Positions 33,353 through 43,458 of a stretch of 64,000 bases of DNA are shown in pieces. The notes beneath the pieces were generated by a model. It did no database searches. It saw only the letters and a list, made by a program, of their open reading frames with translations, and had not been told where the DNA came from. Within the stretch, counting starts at the first letter, position 1. Every line of letters begins with the position of its first letter. Location of the stretch: the NCBI RefSeq assembly GCF_027579695.1, contig NC_083586.1, positions 7,688,001 to 7,752,000 of the forward strand, given 5' to 3'. This DNA is from Neoarius graeffei (lineage: Eukaryota > Chordata > Actinopteri > Siluriformes > Ariidae). Made by a program: the position numbers and the translations under genes.

Positions 33353-33484
33353 ACCAGGACCCACCATACCCATCAGGAATCCAATCATAATCCACTAGGA
33401 AGTCCTCGTGGATTATACAATCTGATACCCAGAAACAGTGCCTTTATGCAACATTTCTGCATGCAGTGTTGCAGAGGCCTGCTT

Positions 33485-33700
33485 CAAGATCCTGAAAGCA
33501 ATCCTGACTGATCAAGGCATAATGTACATGTAACACATACTTCAAGCAATATATAAATCACTGGGGATTAAATCGATTCATAGCAGTGTTTACTATCCAC
33601 AAATGGACAGGCTGGTTGAATGGTTTAATCAAATGCTGAAAAACATGATTCATAAGTTTGTTTATGGGGACACAGGAAATGGGATAGATAGCAGTATAAT
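33485..33700 (+). pseudogene. Gypsy integrase core, resumed
   Basis: After the LINE, the text AILTDQGIMYM, SLGIKSIHSSVYYPQMD and RLVEWFNQMLKNMIHKF is the second-Asp and Glu region of a gypsy integrase. Two stops interrupt it. It ends at the hAT target site GTGGTGCTC. Confidence 0.6.
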
Positions 33701-33710
33701 AGTGGTGCTC

Positions 33711-34305
33711 TAGTCTGGCTAACGCGACTGCAAAGCTCTCCGAGCTATTGGTCTGGCCAAGATATTAAGCCCAATCGTTTCCCAAAGCGCGTGGTTGACC
33801 CGCCTCCCTGAAATGCCTCAGTTTGCTACTGGTTGAAGCCAGAAAAGGCTGTGATGAAGCTTAAACCAATCACATCACTCTTTCCTCTGACGTATGCGAC
33901 GCGATGGGGCTAACTGGTAGATTAAACCATAGACATCCTATTATTAAACTCTTACTGAAGCCGGTCGGAAGCAAGGCGAAAATGTCCTTCCTTTCAATAA
34001 ATACCTCCAGGGCTGCTCTTTGCTCCGTTTTCAATGAGAACTTCCCGTTGAATGCTTTCAATACAGCATTCGTGAATGAAGCGCTTCCGGCATAGATTCT
34101 GTAAACAATCTATGGTTTCCAGTCGCAGTTCTACTACGTCAGTGCCTTGAACACGCCTCTACCCAGGGCCATTGGAGATGCTCAAAGTTGATTGGTTCCC
34201 AATTTTTCGTGAGCTTGGAAGAGCTGTAGATAGCTTGCCTGGCCAGACTAAGCTCACAACAGGCCCTCATGTTGCGTCACGCTTAGGATGGGCGGGCCCA
34301 GGCTA
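33711..34305 (-). mobile_element. hAT MITE carrying a RecQ-like helicase exon
   Basis: The element is 595 bp. Ends TAGTCTGG and CCAGGCTA form short inverted repeats, and GTGGTGCTC is duplicated on both sides (33702-33710 and 34306-34314; 8-9 bp). It encodes no transposase. A minus-strand exon-like segment of a helicase gene lies inside it. Confidence 0.7.
33940..34090 (-). pseudogene. RecQ-like helicase motif fragment inside the MITE
   Basis: The minus-strand frame reads AFNGKFSLKTEQRAALEVF, then KDIFALLPTGFSKSLI. This matches the start of a RecQ/DEAD-type helicase, where LPTGxGKS is the ATP-binding Walker A; here Gly-Lys-Ser is preceded by Ser instead of Gly. Sequence similarity stops right after SLI, as at an exon end. 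RecQ helicases unwind DNA in the nucleus. I infer exon capture by a hAT element. Confidence 0.5.
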
Positions 34306-34432
34306 GTGGTGCTCAGCATTGGGAGCAATAGTGCTTGTTTTCCAACCCACAGCAAGCTCTAAATTACCAGTCAAGTGGCAAGGATCCCTTAAGATCACAC
34401 TGCGAGATGGAGAATGGATTGAGGCAATGCAC
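34306..34432 (+). pseudogene. Gypsy integrase C-terminal segment
   Basis: VLVFQPTASSKLPVKWQG and SLKITLRDGEW resemble the C-terminal SH3-like/chromodomain-proximal region of gypsy integrases. It is truncated by a Tc1 end at 34433. Confidence 0.5.
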
Positions 34433-34560
34433 TTCAGTACCAGTCAAAAGTTTGGACACACCTACTCACTCATAGTTCCTTTTTTCTGTATTTTTACTAT
34501 TTTCTACACTGTAGAACAATTCTAAAGACATCAAAACTATGAAATAAAATATGTAACATA
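34433..34560 (+). mobile_element. Tc1-like terminal fragment
   Basis: CAGTACCAGTCAAAAGTTTG followed by GACACACC is a well-known fish Tc1 end. The copy breaks off about 125 bp in, with no transposase. Confidence 0.7.
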
Positions 34561-34704
34561 TGAAGAGTTTCGTGCCAAAATGTGATAAGCATTTAAAAAT
34601 AAGTCATGTTACTGCCAAAAGAAGTTTGGCATTTGATTGCTATTCAAAGTTCCAAAATCAATTTAATGCAAAATGCAATATCTGCCATGTTACTCTGCAT
34701 TGTA

Positions 34705-35107
34705 CAGTGTGCTGCAAAAGTATTAACTCCCCCCCCCGGTGTTTATCCTGTTTTATTGCATTACAAGATGGAGCAGTTTTGCCTTGAGGAATGGGCAAAA
34801 ATCCCAGTGGCTAGATGTGCTAAGCTAATAGAAACATACCCCAAACAGCTATAACTTCAGCAAAAGGTGGCTCTACAAAGTATTCACTTTGGGGTGAATA
34901 CCAATGCACACTCCAGATTTCTGTGTGTTTTTTTAATCTTAATTATTGTTTACATTACAATAAAACAATGATTTTCCCCTTTAAAGTTGTAGGCATTTTG
35001 TATAAATCAAATGGTGCTTCCCCCAAAAAAATCCATTTTAATTCCAGCTTGTAACGTGACAAAAAAGGACAAACACCAAGGGGGATGAATACTTTTGCAA
35101 GACACTG
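34705..35107. mobile_element. Tc1-like MITE, 403 bp
   Basis: The ends CAGTGTGCTGCAAAAGTATT and AATACTTTTGCAAGACACTG are inverted repeats, flanked by TA at 34703-34704 and 35108-35109. The core has no reading frame of note. Confidence 0.8.
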
Positions 35108-35109
35108 TA

Positions 35110-35494
35110 TATTTTTTCTTTCCAAAACACAACAAACACCAATACTGATTTTCCACAGAAAGTGATATGTCTGCTCAACTAATCACAACATACAATTCAA
35201 ATATGGAAACAGAAATAGCAGCTCCCACTGACTGTTATAGTGGAAAAAGGAAAAAAAAAACACTCTTGCTTGTTTGGATTAAAGCAGAGAAAAAGAATCT
35301 TTATTGATGGTTTCTCAATGCAAAGAGAAAAACAGAGTAAAATGGTTCAGGGTGCATGCGCTACTCCCCTTTCCGATGATGGCATTTAAATCTTTGAGGA
35401 ATATTCTGATAATATCATAACCCAATTGAAGACAAGGATTTAAATGCTTACCATCGAAAGAGTTGTTTTTATCATAACTTGTAACATCCTTTTA
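35110..35494. other. Unassigned stretch
   Basis: No gene or repeat structure is visible. Confidence 0.3.
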
Positions 35495-36870
35495 TACACT
35501 ACGTTCAGACTGCAACCTGAAACGACCCATATCCGATTTGTTGTGAAATCCGATTTTTTTGTTAGGCCGTTCACATTACCAATTATATGAGACTTGTATG
35601 CGATCTCCAATATGAACAGAAAATGACCCAAAAGTGTCCCACATGTGCAAATTGACACATAATATAAGCACATCTACGAAATAAGTAAACAAAAAAAAAA
35701 GCGCACTCTTCAAGTTTGCAAGTAAAGCATGGAGATGAGGTGAGACCTGGCGATGTGGTTTTTGTGGTGGCGGTGGAACTCACACAATAATCTGATTAAT
35801 GTGGGCAGCAGACTAATGAGACCGAAGGTGTCAAATTACTGGAAATTTCCAGAACAATCTTATAATCTTGTAATACAGGATGGTTTAACATCCAGGTCCC
35901 TACCAAATCCACCATTAGCTTCAGTGCTTAATTTGTAAAGTGGGAGGTCCCGGAGTGCAGAGGATGACTGGCTCCGGTGCGAAAAAAAAAGAAGAAGGGG
36001 GGTCGCTTCTGGGCATGTATTGTAATAACACTGCAAATTAAGTTCATCTGCGAAAAACCCCACTCACACTCTGCACTTGAGATAGGGACAGTGTTGATCG
36101 CGGCCAAGAGGCCCTTCAGTTCATCTGGGATGAATTCTCCATTACTTTCCCTGAATTCCCTGAATGCCATGTCGTGGGTCATTGATGCAAAACTGCTGGC
36201 AGAGCGCTTCCACTTCTTTTTCCCCGAACAGTGCGTCTTCCTCCCGCGGCCACGGAAGTGTGCACCCTCCTTTTCCGTAATATACAAACAGATATTTTGT
36301 GGATGTCGTTTCATGAGAGAAATCACCAACAAGACAGATATCAAAATCAGACATTAACACTAAATAAACTTGCATTTATTTATTTAATTGTTTGGGTTTT
36401 TTTTAATTTTGTTACATAGTCAAGAGAGGTGGCGGATCACTGGATCCAGTGTAAATAGCTGCCGGAGCCAACGTCCGAGGTTCCGGAGCGGGCTCCGGCT
36501 TGATCCCCCTCAAATTAAGCCCTGATTAGCTTGATCAATTCTATAAAAGTCTATTTAAATTCTGAAAACTGTACAAATGTTGTTGTTTTCGACCAAAGAG
36601 GCGGGATTAGCCAACACAGAATAGTGACGTTTGTCTCTTGTTAATGACATGTAGGTCGCATGAATGTGACCTGTCCGGTCAGACTGCAGTCGCATGTGAA
36701 AATAACGGATATGCATCGGAATTAGGATCACATATCCAAGCGGCCTTGGTCGCATGTGAAAAAATCGGATCTGTCATTCAGATTGTCAATAACAAATCGG
36801 ATACAGGTCGCATACAGTATGGGCAAAAAAATCGGATATGGGTGGTTTCAGGGTGCAGTCTGAACATAGT
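35495..36870. mobile_element. Inverted-repeat DNA element (unclassified), split by a hAT copy
   Basis: The left end CACTACGTTCAGACTGCA and right end TGCAGTCTGAACATAGT are inverted repeats, and the similarity extends through the CCCATATCCGATTT segment. CGGAT motifs recur in both halves. No target duplication is clear, so the superfamily is open. Without the hAT insertion it would be about 765 bp. Confidence 0.65.
35922..36524 (-). mobile_element. hAT element with transposase dimerisation domain, internally deleted
   Basis: The ends CAGTGCTTAATTTG and CAAATTAAGCCCTG are inverted repeats, flanked by the 8-bp duplication ATTAGCTT (35914-35921 and 36525-36532). The minus-strand frame near 36060-36160 reads ELKGLLAAINTVPISSAECE, then WGFSQMNLI, the C-terminal dimerisation (hATC) segment. 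The rest of the transposase is missing, so this copy is not autonomous. Confidence 0.8.
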
Positions 36871-37004
36871 CTTAGACTCCTTCTGTAAAAATCAGCAGAC
36901 AAAGGAAATTACCGCCATGCTGCTAATCTCTTTTCGCATGTACTGACCATATCACACACAGATACAACGCTGGGTTGATGAATGTGTCATGAACCGCTAT
37001 TACA

Positions 37005-37060
<56 letters not shown>

Positions 37061-37347
37061 GCCCATCATGACATTAAAAATTTCCATTACATTTCCAGTT
37101 TCATTAACACCTTATTCAAGCAAAAGACATCTAAAATTAAACATCGATTCCTACATCCCACAGCCTGGTTTTAGCAGGAACATCATTCAACATTGACTGG
37201 AAATAATTATACTGCCTTTTTTTTTTTTTTTTTGCAAGGCAGTTGTCCACTGCTAGTAATGTCATGTTCAGGCCCTCTGGCATATCTGGAAAACAGAACA
37301 TTTACCATGGCCTCCAGAGTGTCGTTCAAGCTTGTTCTTGTGGGTTT
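36871..37347. other. Unassigned stretch with (CA)n
   Basis: A long CA run occupies about 37003-37058 and a T homopolymer 37220-37234. The remainder is without a gene. Confidence 0.5.
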
Positions 37348-37557
37348 TCATGCAAAAGGATAAGCTGATGTATGAGGGATCAGGGTGCACACTACACATG
37401 GTTCTGTAAGGTTTAGACTCTTCACTGTGTACTTTGCATATTTCCAAAACTCACTGTGGACGACAGGCGCAAAATGATGAGGGCCTGTTTCACTTTGTTC
37501 CAGCATTTCCAGGAGCAAGCAGGATAAGGTCACTGCAACCCCAAGTACAATTAGCAC
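37348..37557 (-). pseudogene. Possible retroviral Env leader remnant
   Basis: The 69-residue piece starts with a hydrophobic stretch (LIVLGVAVTLSCLLL) that could be a signal peptide and later has a CVVCTL Cys-x2-Cys motif. It sits downstream of the integrase remnant, where env would be. The assignment is weak. Confidence 0.3.
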
Positions 37558-37625
37558 AGCCCATACAACTTTTGTGGTACTGGAATGGATTCTTCATGAT
37601 GTCAGACAAGTAAGGAGAGGTTCTA

Positions 37626-37666
37626 TACAGTAAAACCTTGCCTATAGCTGGCAAGGTTTTACTGTA
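37626..37666. repeat. Perfect 17-bp-stem hairpin
   Basis: 37626-37642 and 37650-37666 are exact reverse complements (TACAGTAAAACCTTGCC arm) with a 7-base loop. Confidence 0.95.
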
Positions 37667-37746
37667 TGGAGCCTATAACTGGTCCTCCAAGTGCAGGCAC
37701 ACCCGATTATGCATTTTTCCCATGGTCAGGGAGATGCAGTAATACC

Positions 37747-38193
37747 CTACGCAGCCACTAACTTACTGCCTGTGTCTTGTCTTCTCCTTCTAGGGGCGGT
37801 GCTTTCTTGCATTGGCTGGCATGTGTCTATGTGGCTCTTTCCTTCACCTTTACAGCTGTCTGAGTCATGAGCAGCATCTAATATGGTCCTAGCCACCTTT
37901 GGTCTCCAGTGTTTTCTCCTGAAGTTTTTCTCCACTATCCAATCTCCAGGCTTCAGATCATGTAGTGGGGTTTCAGCTGTCCTTGGTAGTGCCTCCTTTA
38001 TCTGCTTATGGGTGAGACATAATACAGAAGAGAGTTCTGCACAATTATGTAACATTTCGTCTTTGCATAAGCCCATGGTCAGCTGTGGAATTGGCTGGGG
38101 ACCTATCCCAGTATTTGGTGGTCTGCCAAAGAGTATTTCAAATGGGCTCAAGTTTGTTCTTGCTCTGACTTGTATGCATATACAAGAGTACAA
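37747..38193 (-). pseudogene. Retroviral integrase C-terminal region
   Basis: The open piece contains NLSPFEILFGRPP, a hallmark of the end of a retroviral integrase core. A C-terminal PLHDLKPGDWIVEKNFRRK segment follows, as in gammaretrovirus-like integrases. The text then becomes divergent, which suggests a frameshift near 37880. The N-terminal zinc and core parts are absent beyond 38193. Confidence 0.6.
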
Positions 38194-38215
38194 TGGGCAG
38201 GGCCCAAACCCAATT

Positions 38216-39021
38216 GAGACCCATGTAGGTGCAATAGGCTTATCAAATCAGCCTCATGTAAAAAAAAAAAGGGATCAGTCTCATAAATTCATTAATCATT
38301 AATTCAAGTGTCTAATAGTTTATAGCTAAACTATTAAAATCAATGGAATAACTTAGTGGTGATGTTGCTATAGTTTTAGTGAGTATTGTAGCTCTAACAT
38401 AATACATTTACTCTAGATCTATAACATTCATATAACAACTAAATGGGCGAAGGCAATTAGAATACTTGTTTGGCAGAGGTTGGCACTCAGTGAATGTTGT
38501 AGCAATAGGCAGGACACAGTTTATTCCAAAGAGACCATTTATTGAAATCGCTGACATGAATTAGCAAACTAATACTGATCAGATATAGCAACAATAGCAG
38601 CCAAGGAATAATTCAATATAAATGGTGATACAATGTATACAAATAAGAATCAGTAGTGTATATGATGATAACTAAGGCACTAATGGTGATCAGAAGTAAT
38701 AAGCTATATGCAAGTTTACAGTGTAGGGGCAAGTGGATGTTAAAATGTGAGAGGGAAATCATGTGTTTGTGTGTCTGTGTGAGAGAGTGTGTGTGTGAGT
38801 GTGTGTGTAAGAGTGTGTGTGAGTATGTGAATGGAATGCACGAGCCTTGTGCTAGGCCTCGCCTAAAGGGGGATGGGCAACAAGGAGAGTGCACGAGGGA
38901 GAGAGAGAGACAAAGGATCTGTAGCTTAAAACTAGTCCAGCTAAACTTCTACTCAACCCTTAGCTACTCCTGAAATCCCAATGTTGAGGAGTGTAGTGCA
39001 ATGGAGGGAGTTAAAAAGAGA

Positions 39022-39060
<39 letters not shown>

Positions 39061-39240
39061 TGCATGCACAATTTAACTAAATACAGATTAGTAAACAAAG
39101 TAAATCAAACAACATGTGGTCTTAGACCAACTTTCATGTGAATCAAAATGTGTACATTTAAACCATGAATGAATTCAAATAAACAATACTCTTCACATTA
39201 ACTAGCCACAACTAAGACTAACAATTGCCCAGATGCCAGC
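38216..39240. other. Unassigned stretch with GT and GA runs
   Basis: GT-rich microsatellite lies at about 38757-38830 and GA runs at 38888-38911 and 39018-39057. No gene is visible. Confidence 0.4.
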
Positions 39241-40254
39241 CTTACTTGAGATTGCTCTTGCTTGGCAACTGAAAGTGCGCCTTCTGTTACCCGAAGACAG
39301 CACGGAGCGCAGGTCCAGGGAGAAAACAGTTCTGTTCCTTTTACTTTCACAGCTCGTCAGCTGAAGATCTTCGGTGTCCCATCGGTCATCCGATTATCTG
39401 GAAGGAATCTTGTTTGTAGTTCATTGACGTTGTGAAAGGGAAAAGGGATCCGGTCACCTTTTCTCTTTAAAATACTGTGTGGGCTGCAGCAACTAACCAG
39501 TTCAGTTATTATTACAACTATGCGCAGATCAAATACATTGAATTTTGGCTAAAGGTCTGGTATAAATAGCTTTTTCTTTGTCCTTTGTTCTCCTGTAGCA
39601 CAGATGCAACAACATCTCTCTTTCACGCGTGGAAACCCACCGCCAGAGAGAAGGAATTTCGATTTCGCTGCGGATTTAAAGCACAGTCGTGACGTTACTG
39701 TGTTTGGTATCCGGTATCATCTCTGTATCCAATACCATTACAGGGAGTCAGAAGAATGGGCGGAGATAGAACATGGCATCGAGTACAGGGATTGGTGTGT
39801 TCAATGCTGTACAGTGAAAGGGGGAAGATTACTATGGCTATGGCATGGCAGCCCATCCCTACACCTGTATGTAACCCACATTAAAATGTGAATAAATATA
39901 AACAATTCATTAAAATGCATAAATAAGCTAAGACAGTTAAATGCCAGATTTGATTAAATAAGAGTCAGTTAAAAACAGCGTGATAAGTGAATAGGAATGT
40001 TTAAAAATATAGCTATAAGATGCTGTAATGATACTGTCCCTTTAAGAGACTCATGGCCCTTTGCCCTTGGTGACGTGGCAGAGAGCAGATGAGACCAACA
40101 GAAAAATGAATTAATGAATAATTTTACAGAGAGTGATTTAAGACCTGAAAAATAATATCTACGTGGTTGGTCTTTCATGAGGACCATATCTAATCAAACC
40201 ACAATGGTTTTGGTGAGTTTCAGCTTGTTTCCTCGTAATTTTGATTGTAATGTT
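39241..40254. other. Unassigned stretch
   Basis: A 95-residue frame at 39604-39891 has no feature I recognise and is not supported by context. No terminal repeats were found. Confidence 0.3.
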
Positions 40255-41051
40255 CAGTGTTTCCCACAGACCAGGTAAATTTGTGGTGCTCCACTGTGCC
40301 AATGAGGGAATCGTGCGCGGTGGTGTCAGTGGAGTCAGTCATTGGGGTGTATGCAAAGTGTTTGCAACAGGCGGTGTTCAAACACACAGTATTTTTCTTC
40401 AGAGTCACCTGCTGGGACTATTTTAAAGCTACAAGAAGCATTTGAGATTATTCAGTTCAATCTAAATTCTTTTAAGCTCTTTAAGGGAAGACAGCTAAAA
40501 CAATTTTTACCAGAACCCTGCCTGGTTTCATTCCTCGACCCAACTTTACATTACTTTACATTATTTTTTTTTTACTTAATACAACAAATTAATGGATGCC
40601 AACATTTTTGCCAAAATGGTATTTTATTTTCCATTGTTTAGGCAGCTTCAGCATCATACTGTGAGATTCTGTTCAAATTGTTTTTTTTTTTTTCTTCTAT
40701 GAAGCCTGAGCCATTTATTTTATTAGTTTATAATTATTGTTTAATTTAGTCTTCAGGAGAGACTGCCTACACACAGTACTAGTATTAATAGTTTTTTTTT
40801 TTCATACATGAAAGCTGAGCCATATTATATATTTTAAGGTAACTTCATGTTGTGCTGTGAGGTTCTATGCACTTTAACTTTTGAACCAACAGGTGCATTT
40901 AGATAAGTAAAGCCTATTTTTCTGTATTTTTGTAGTCCTGGTAATCTTTTATATTGTTAAAGTTGTTTATAGGACCATTTCTCAGTGTCTTTGTTTTTTA
41001 ATCAATAGTTTTTCAGTAATAACTTAATATTTAACATATCAATCAATTTTA
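40255..41051. other. Possible old hAT remnant and shared repeat
   Basis: CAGTGTTTCCCACAGACC at 40255 resembles a hAT end, but no partner end is found. The segment 40925-41045 matches 54055-54175 in inverted orientation, so a dispersed repeat is present. Confidence 0.35.
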
Positions 41052-41150
41052 AAGGACCTGAAGCGAGCCGTTCATTTGAGGAAACCCACCAACATCCCAG
41101 AGATGAATCTGTTCTGTATGGAGGAGTGGGATTCCATGGATTCCATTTAT
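41052..41150 (-). mobile_element. Tc1-like fragment
   Basis: GGACCTGAAGCGAGCCGTTC and GAGGAAACCCACCAACATCC read like the reverse complement of the interior that follows the break of the 17931 copy. Only about 100 bp remain. Confidence 0.45.
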
Positions 41151-41319
41151 TTATCAGATTTTACAATAATTATTAACTGATTTTTATATGTTTGATTTGT
41201 GTATTTATTCCATTTAATTTCAATTACTGACTAATCTCTTTTTTTTTAATCTCCTCAGCTGCTGGGTCTTTGGAGAAAAAAAGGAAAACAATAAGAAATA
41301 ATTAAAACAAAAACAAACA

Positions 41320-41680
41320 GGGCAGCACGGTGGTGTAGTGGTTAGCGCTGTCGCCTCACAGCAAGAAGGTCCGGGTTCGAGCCCCATGGCTGGCGAGGGC
41401 CTTTCTGTGCAGAGTTTGCATGTTCTCCCCATGTCCGTGTGGGTTTCCTCTGGGTGCTCCGGTTTCCCCCACAGTCCAAAGACATGCAGGTTAGGTTAAA
41501 TGGTAACTCTAAATTGACCGTAGGTGTGAATGGTTGACTGTGTCTATGTGTCAGCCCTATGATGACCTGGCGACTTGTCCAGGGTGTACCCCACCTTTCG
41601 CCTGTAGTCAGCTGGGATAGGCTCCAGCTTGCCTGCGACCCTGTAGAACAGGATAAAGTGGCTAGAGATGATGAGATGAG
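41320..41680 (+). mobile_element. SINE, full length
   Basis: A complete plus-strand copy runs from GGGCAGCACGGTGGTG to GATGATGAGATGAG, with clear A-box-like and B-box-like (GGGTTCGAGCCC) promoter motifs. Flanks are A-rich, and a target duplication is not certain. Confidence 0.9.
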
Positions 41681-42094
41681 AAGAAAAAAGAATAAGAAAA
41701 TAAATGCTTTTATTTATTACTTTTGCCATTCCCAATTGCTTTTTCTTTGTTTATCAGGGCCGTGGGAAGTAGGGCTACTACCCTTATGAGGGACTTTTTT
41801 CCTCAACCGTTGAACACCAAGCCACATTTGGAGTAATATAACTGGAACACCCACCTCAATGTTAAATGTTTGGGTTATTATGAGCTGCCAATGAACAATT
41901 TAACATGATCATGAAAAAGTAATTTCACATTGCTAGGCTACTTTTGCTGCAAAAATGTATTTGGCTGTTTGTGTGCTGTGCAAATTGGGCTTTTGGTTCT
42001 GTTTAAAACTATGTACAGGCTATTTGTATGCTCTTGTCTGCTGTGTGCACACACCTAATGTCTGTGCCCTGTCACAGAGTCAGGGGTTTAAATA
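41681..42094. other. Unassigned stretch
   Basis: No gene is visible. CTATTTGTATGCTCTTGTCT near 42020 recurs in similar form near 42330, so an old duplication is possible. Confidence 0.3.
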
Positions 42095-42218
42095 TCCATC
42101 CATCCATTATCTGTAGCCGCTTATCTTGTGCAGGGTTGCAGGCAAGCTGGAGCCTATCCCAGCTGACTATGGGCGAGAGGCGGGGTACACCCTAGACAAG
42201 TTGCCAGGTCATTGCAGA
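42095..42218 (-). mobile_element. SINE fragment (GGAT-tail subfamily)
   Basis: TCCATCCATCCATTATCTG through the ACTTGTCTAGG region of the SINE is present. GGTTTAAATA at 42085-42094 and 42219-42228 is the target duplication. Confidence 0.9.
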
Positions 42219-42228
42219 GGTTTAAATA

Positions 42229-42631
42229 ATGTAATGTAATGTATTTATGCTGTTAAAATATTGTGCATATGTGGATAAGCTCTTGTCCGCTGTACGCAGC
42301 AACCTTTTGGACCTGTTCAACTATGTTGGCTATTTGTATTCTTGTCTACTGTGTGCAGCGGGGTCTGGTGCCAAGACTGGCATATCTTTGATTCATATTA
42401 TAGTTGCATGTGTTATATATACAGTATATACCAGGCTGGGCTAGCAAAAAATGTACCTCCCATTACAGCACCCCCAAATTAAAGGCTCTTCTCATGGCCC
42501 TGTTCCCTTTGGGTGGTTTCCATTTGATGTCACATCCACTTCATTAGATATGCAAGACATGAAGTGGTGGTCAGCTAAGCTCACTGTTCACATAGGCTTA
42601 CTATTGCTGGGATGCCTTGCTAGTTGTTAAA
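42229..42631. other. Unassigned stretch upstream of a THAP relic
   Basis: No gene is visible. It could hold the former upstream region of the THAP exon at 42632. Confidence 0.3.
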
Positions 42632-42848
42632 ATGGCCTACGTTTGTGTTAATTTGGGCTGTTCAAATCAAATTAAACCATGAAACTGATAAAGTTTCTCC
42701 TGGTTTCCCTGTGAAATTATAAAAAAGGGTGAAAGAGCAAAGGATTTTACCAAAAGATGACAAGAAAGGTGGCTCTTGAATCTTTTGCTGCAACTGAAGG
42801 GAGTGGAGTCGAAGAATGCTTGAGTGTGCAGTGATCACTTCATGAAAG
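42632..42848 (+). pseudogene. THAP-domain exon relic
   Basis: ATG 42632 reads MAYVCVNLGCSNQIKP and then stops. Further on, KVSPGFP-like text and a clear VCSDHFMKG block (42827-42848) appear in other frames, directly before GTTTGT, a possible donor. Spacing from the Cys-x4-Cys to the C-x-x-H equals that of a THAP finger. Three or more stops show decay. A reverse-oriented partner exon lies at 43340-43458. Confidence 0.55.
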
Positions 42849-43339
42849 GTTTGTAAATTCCTCTGATTTATTTTGGTTGGATTTGCAAATGACTTTTCTC
42901 ACTATTTTCTGTTATTTTGTGATATTTTGAAGTTCAGGAGCTACTTAAGTCCTTAGATGTGTTTTTGTTTACTGTTTGATCATGGTCGCCATATTGTAAA
43001 CTCAGACGCATGTTTTCACTTTATTTATCAGAATGCCCTAGCAATCTTTATAAGAATGATCATGTAGACTGGGCTCCTACACTGAACTAGATAGATAAGA
43101 TAATCAAAGTGATCCACATAAACACAAAAGCAGAGCTCACAAGTTCACAGTATGAAACTGCTTCCCTGGCCATGCAGTTACAGTAAGCCATGATAACTTC
43201 TCAGTCCTGTTTCACCAATATCCAGGTGTTTCTGTGGACCTTTGTGAATGAGTTACCTGGAAGAGAAGAGCAGGGAGGACTGAGAATTAAATGGCAGTGG
43301 TTTGTTTACACCCAATATGAAAACTTATAGCATCCTAGC
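42849..43339. other. Former intron or spacer between exon relics
   Basis: No open frame is visible. CAGTCCTCCCTGCTCTTCTC-type sequence near 43265-43285 (inverted) is shared with 27620-27645, so this is part of the same duplicated family. Confidence 0.4.
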
Positions 43340-43458
43340 AACCATTACAATGACACATACAAAAAGCCCCAAAATTCCTACTTACCCAGGCATAAATGAT
43401 ACAGGATTTATCTTGTAGTATCTTGATCCCCAGATCTTTAACCCAGCCACATATACAA
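43340..43458 (-). pseudogene. Exon relic, second copy of the 27266 segment, cut by Tc1
   Basis: The minus-strand frame reads DCICGWVKDLGIKILQDK and SCIIYAW, followed by G/GTAAGT, a strong splice donor near 43384. The upstream (right) side is lost at the Tc1 end near 43458. It is cleaner than the 27266 copy in this part. Confidence 0.4.

Larger units (their letters stand above)
31905..34430 (+). mobile_element. Ty3/gypsy integrase region, split by a LINE and a hAT MITE
   Basis: Three blocks on the plus strand fit one integrase: zinc-binding and start of core (31905-32340), later core (33485-33700) and a C-terminal segment (34306-34430). Between them lie a minus-strand CR1-like LINE and a 595-bp hAT MITE. 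The element belongs to a different gypsy family from the inverted copy at 24.5-27.1 kb, judging by its wording. Confidence 0.6.
37348..38215 (-). mobile_element. Endogenous retrovirus fragment (integrase end, possible env start)
   Basis: Minus-strand coding remnants end a retroviral pol and are followed, in transcription order, by a weaker env-like piece. The overall impression is gamma/epsilon-like, inferred from the integrase C-terminus only. No LTR was identified on either side and the copy is clearly incomplete. Confidence 0.5.

Noticed and set aside
37348..37557. Firm call of a retroviral envelope gene
   Set aside because: Only a hydrophobic start and one Cys-x2-Cys motif are visible, so it is listed as possible only.
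39604..39891. 95-residue plus-strand frame
   Set aside because: No domain, no splice sites or neighbours support it, and the length is within chance in this base composition.
41341..41395. tRNA-like A-box and B-box sequences
   Set aside because: They recur at the heads of all SINE copies and lack a full cloverleaf, so they are SINE promoters and not tRNA genes.
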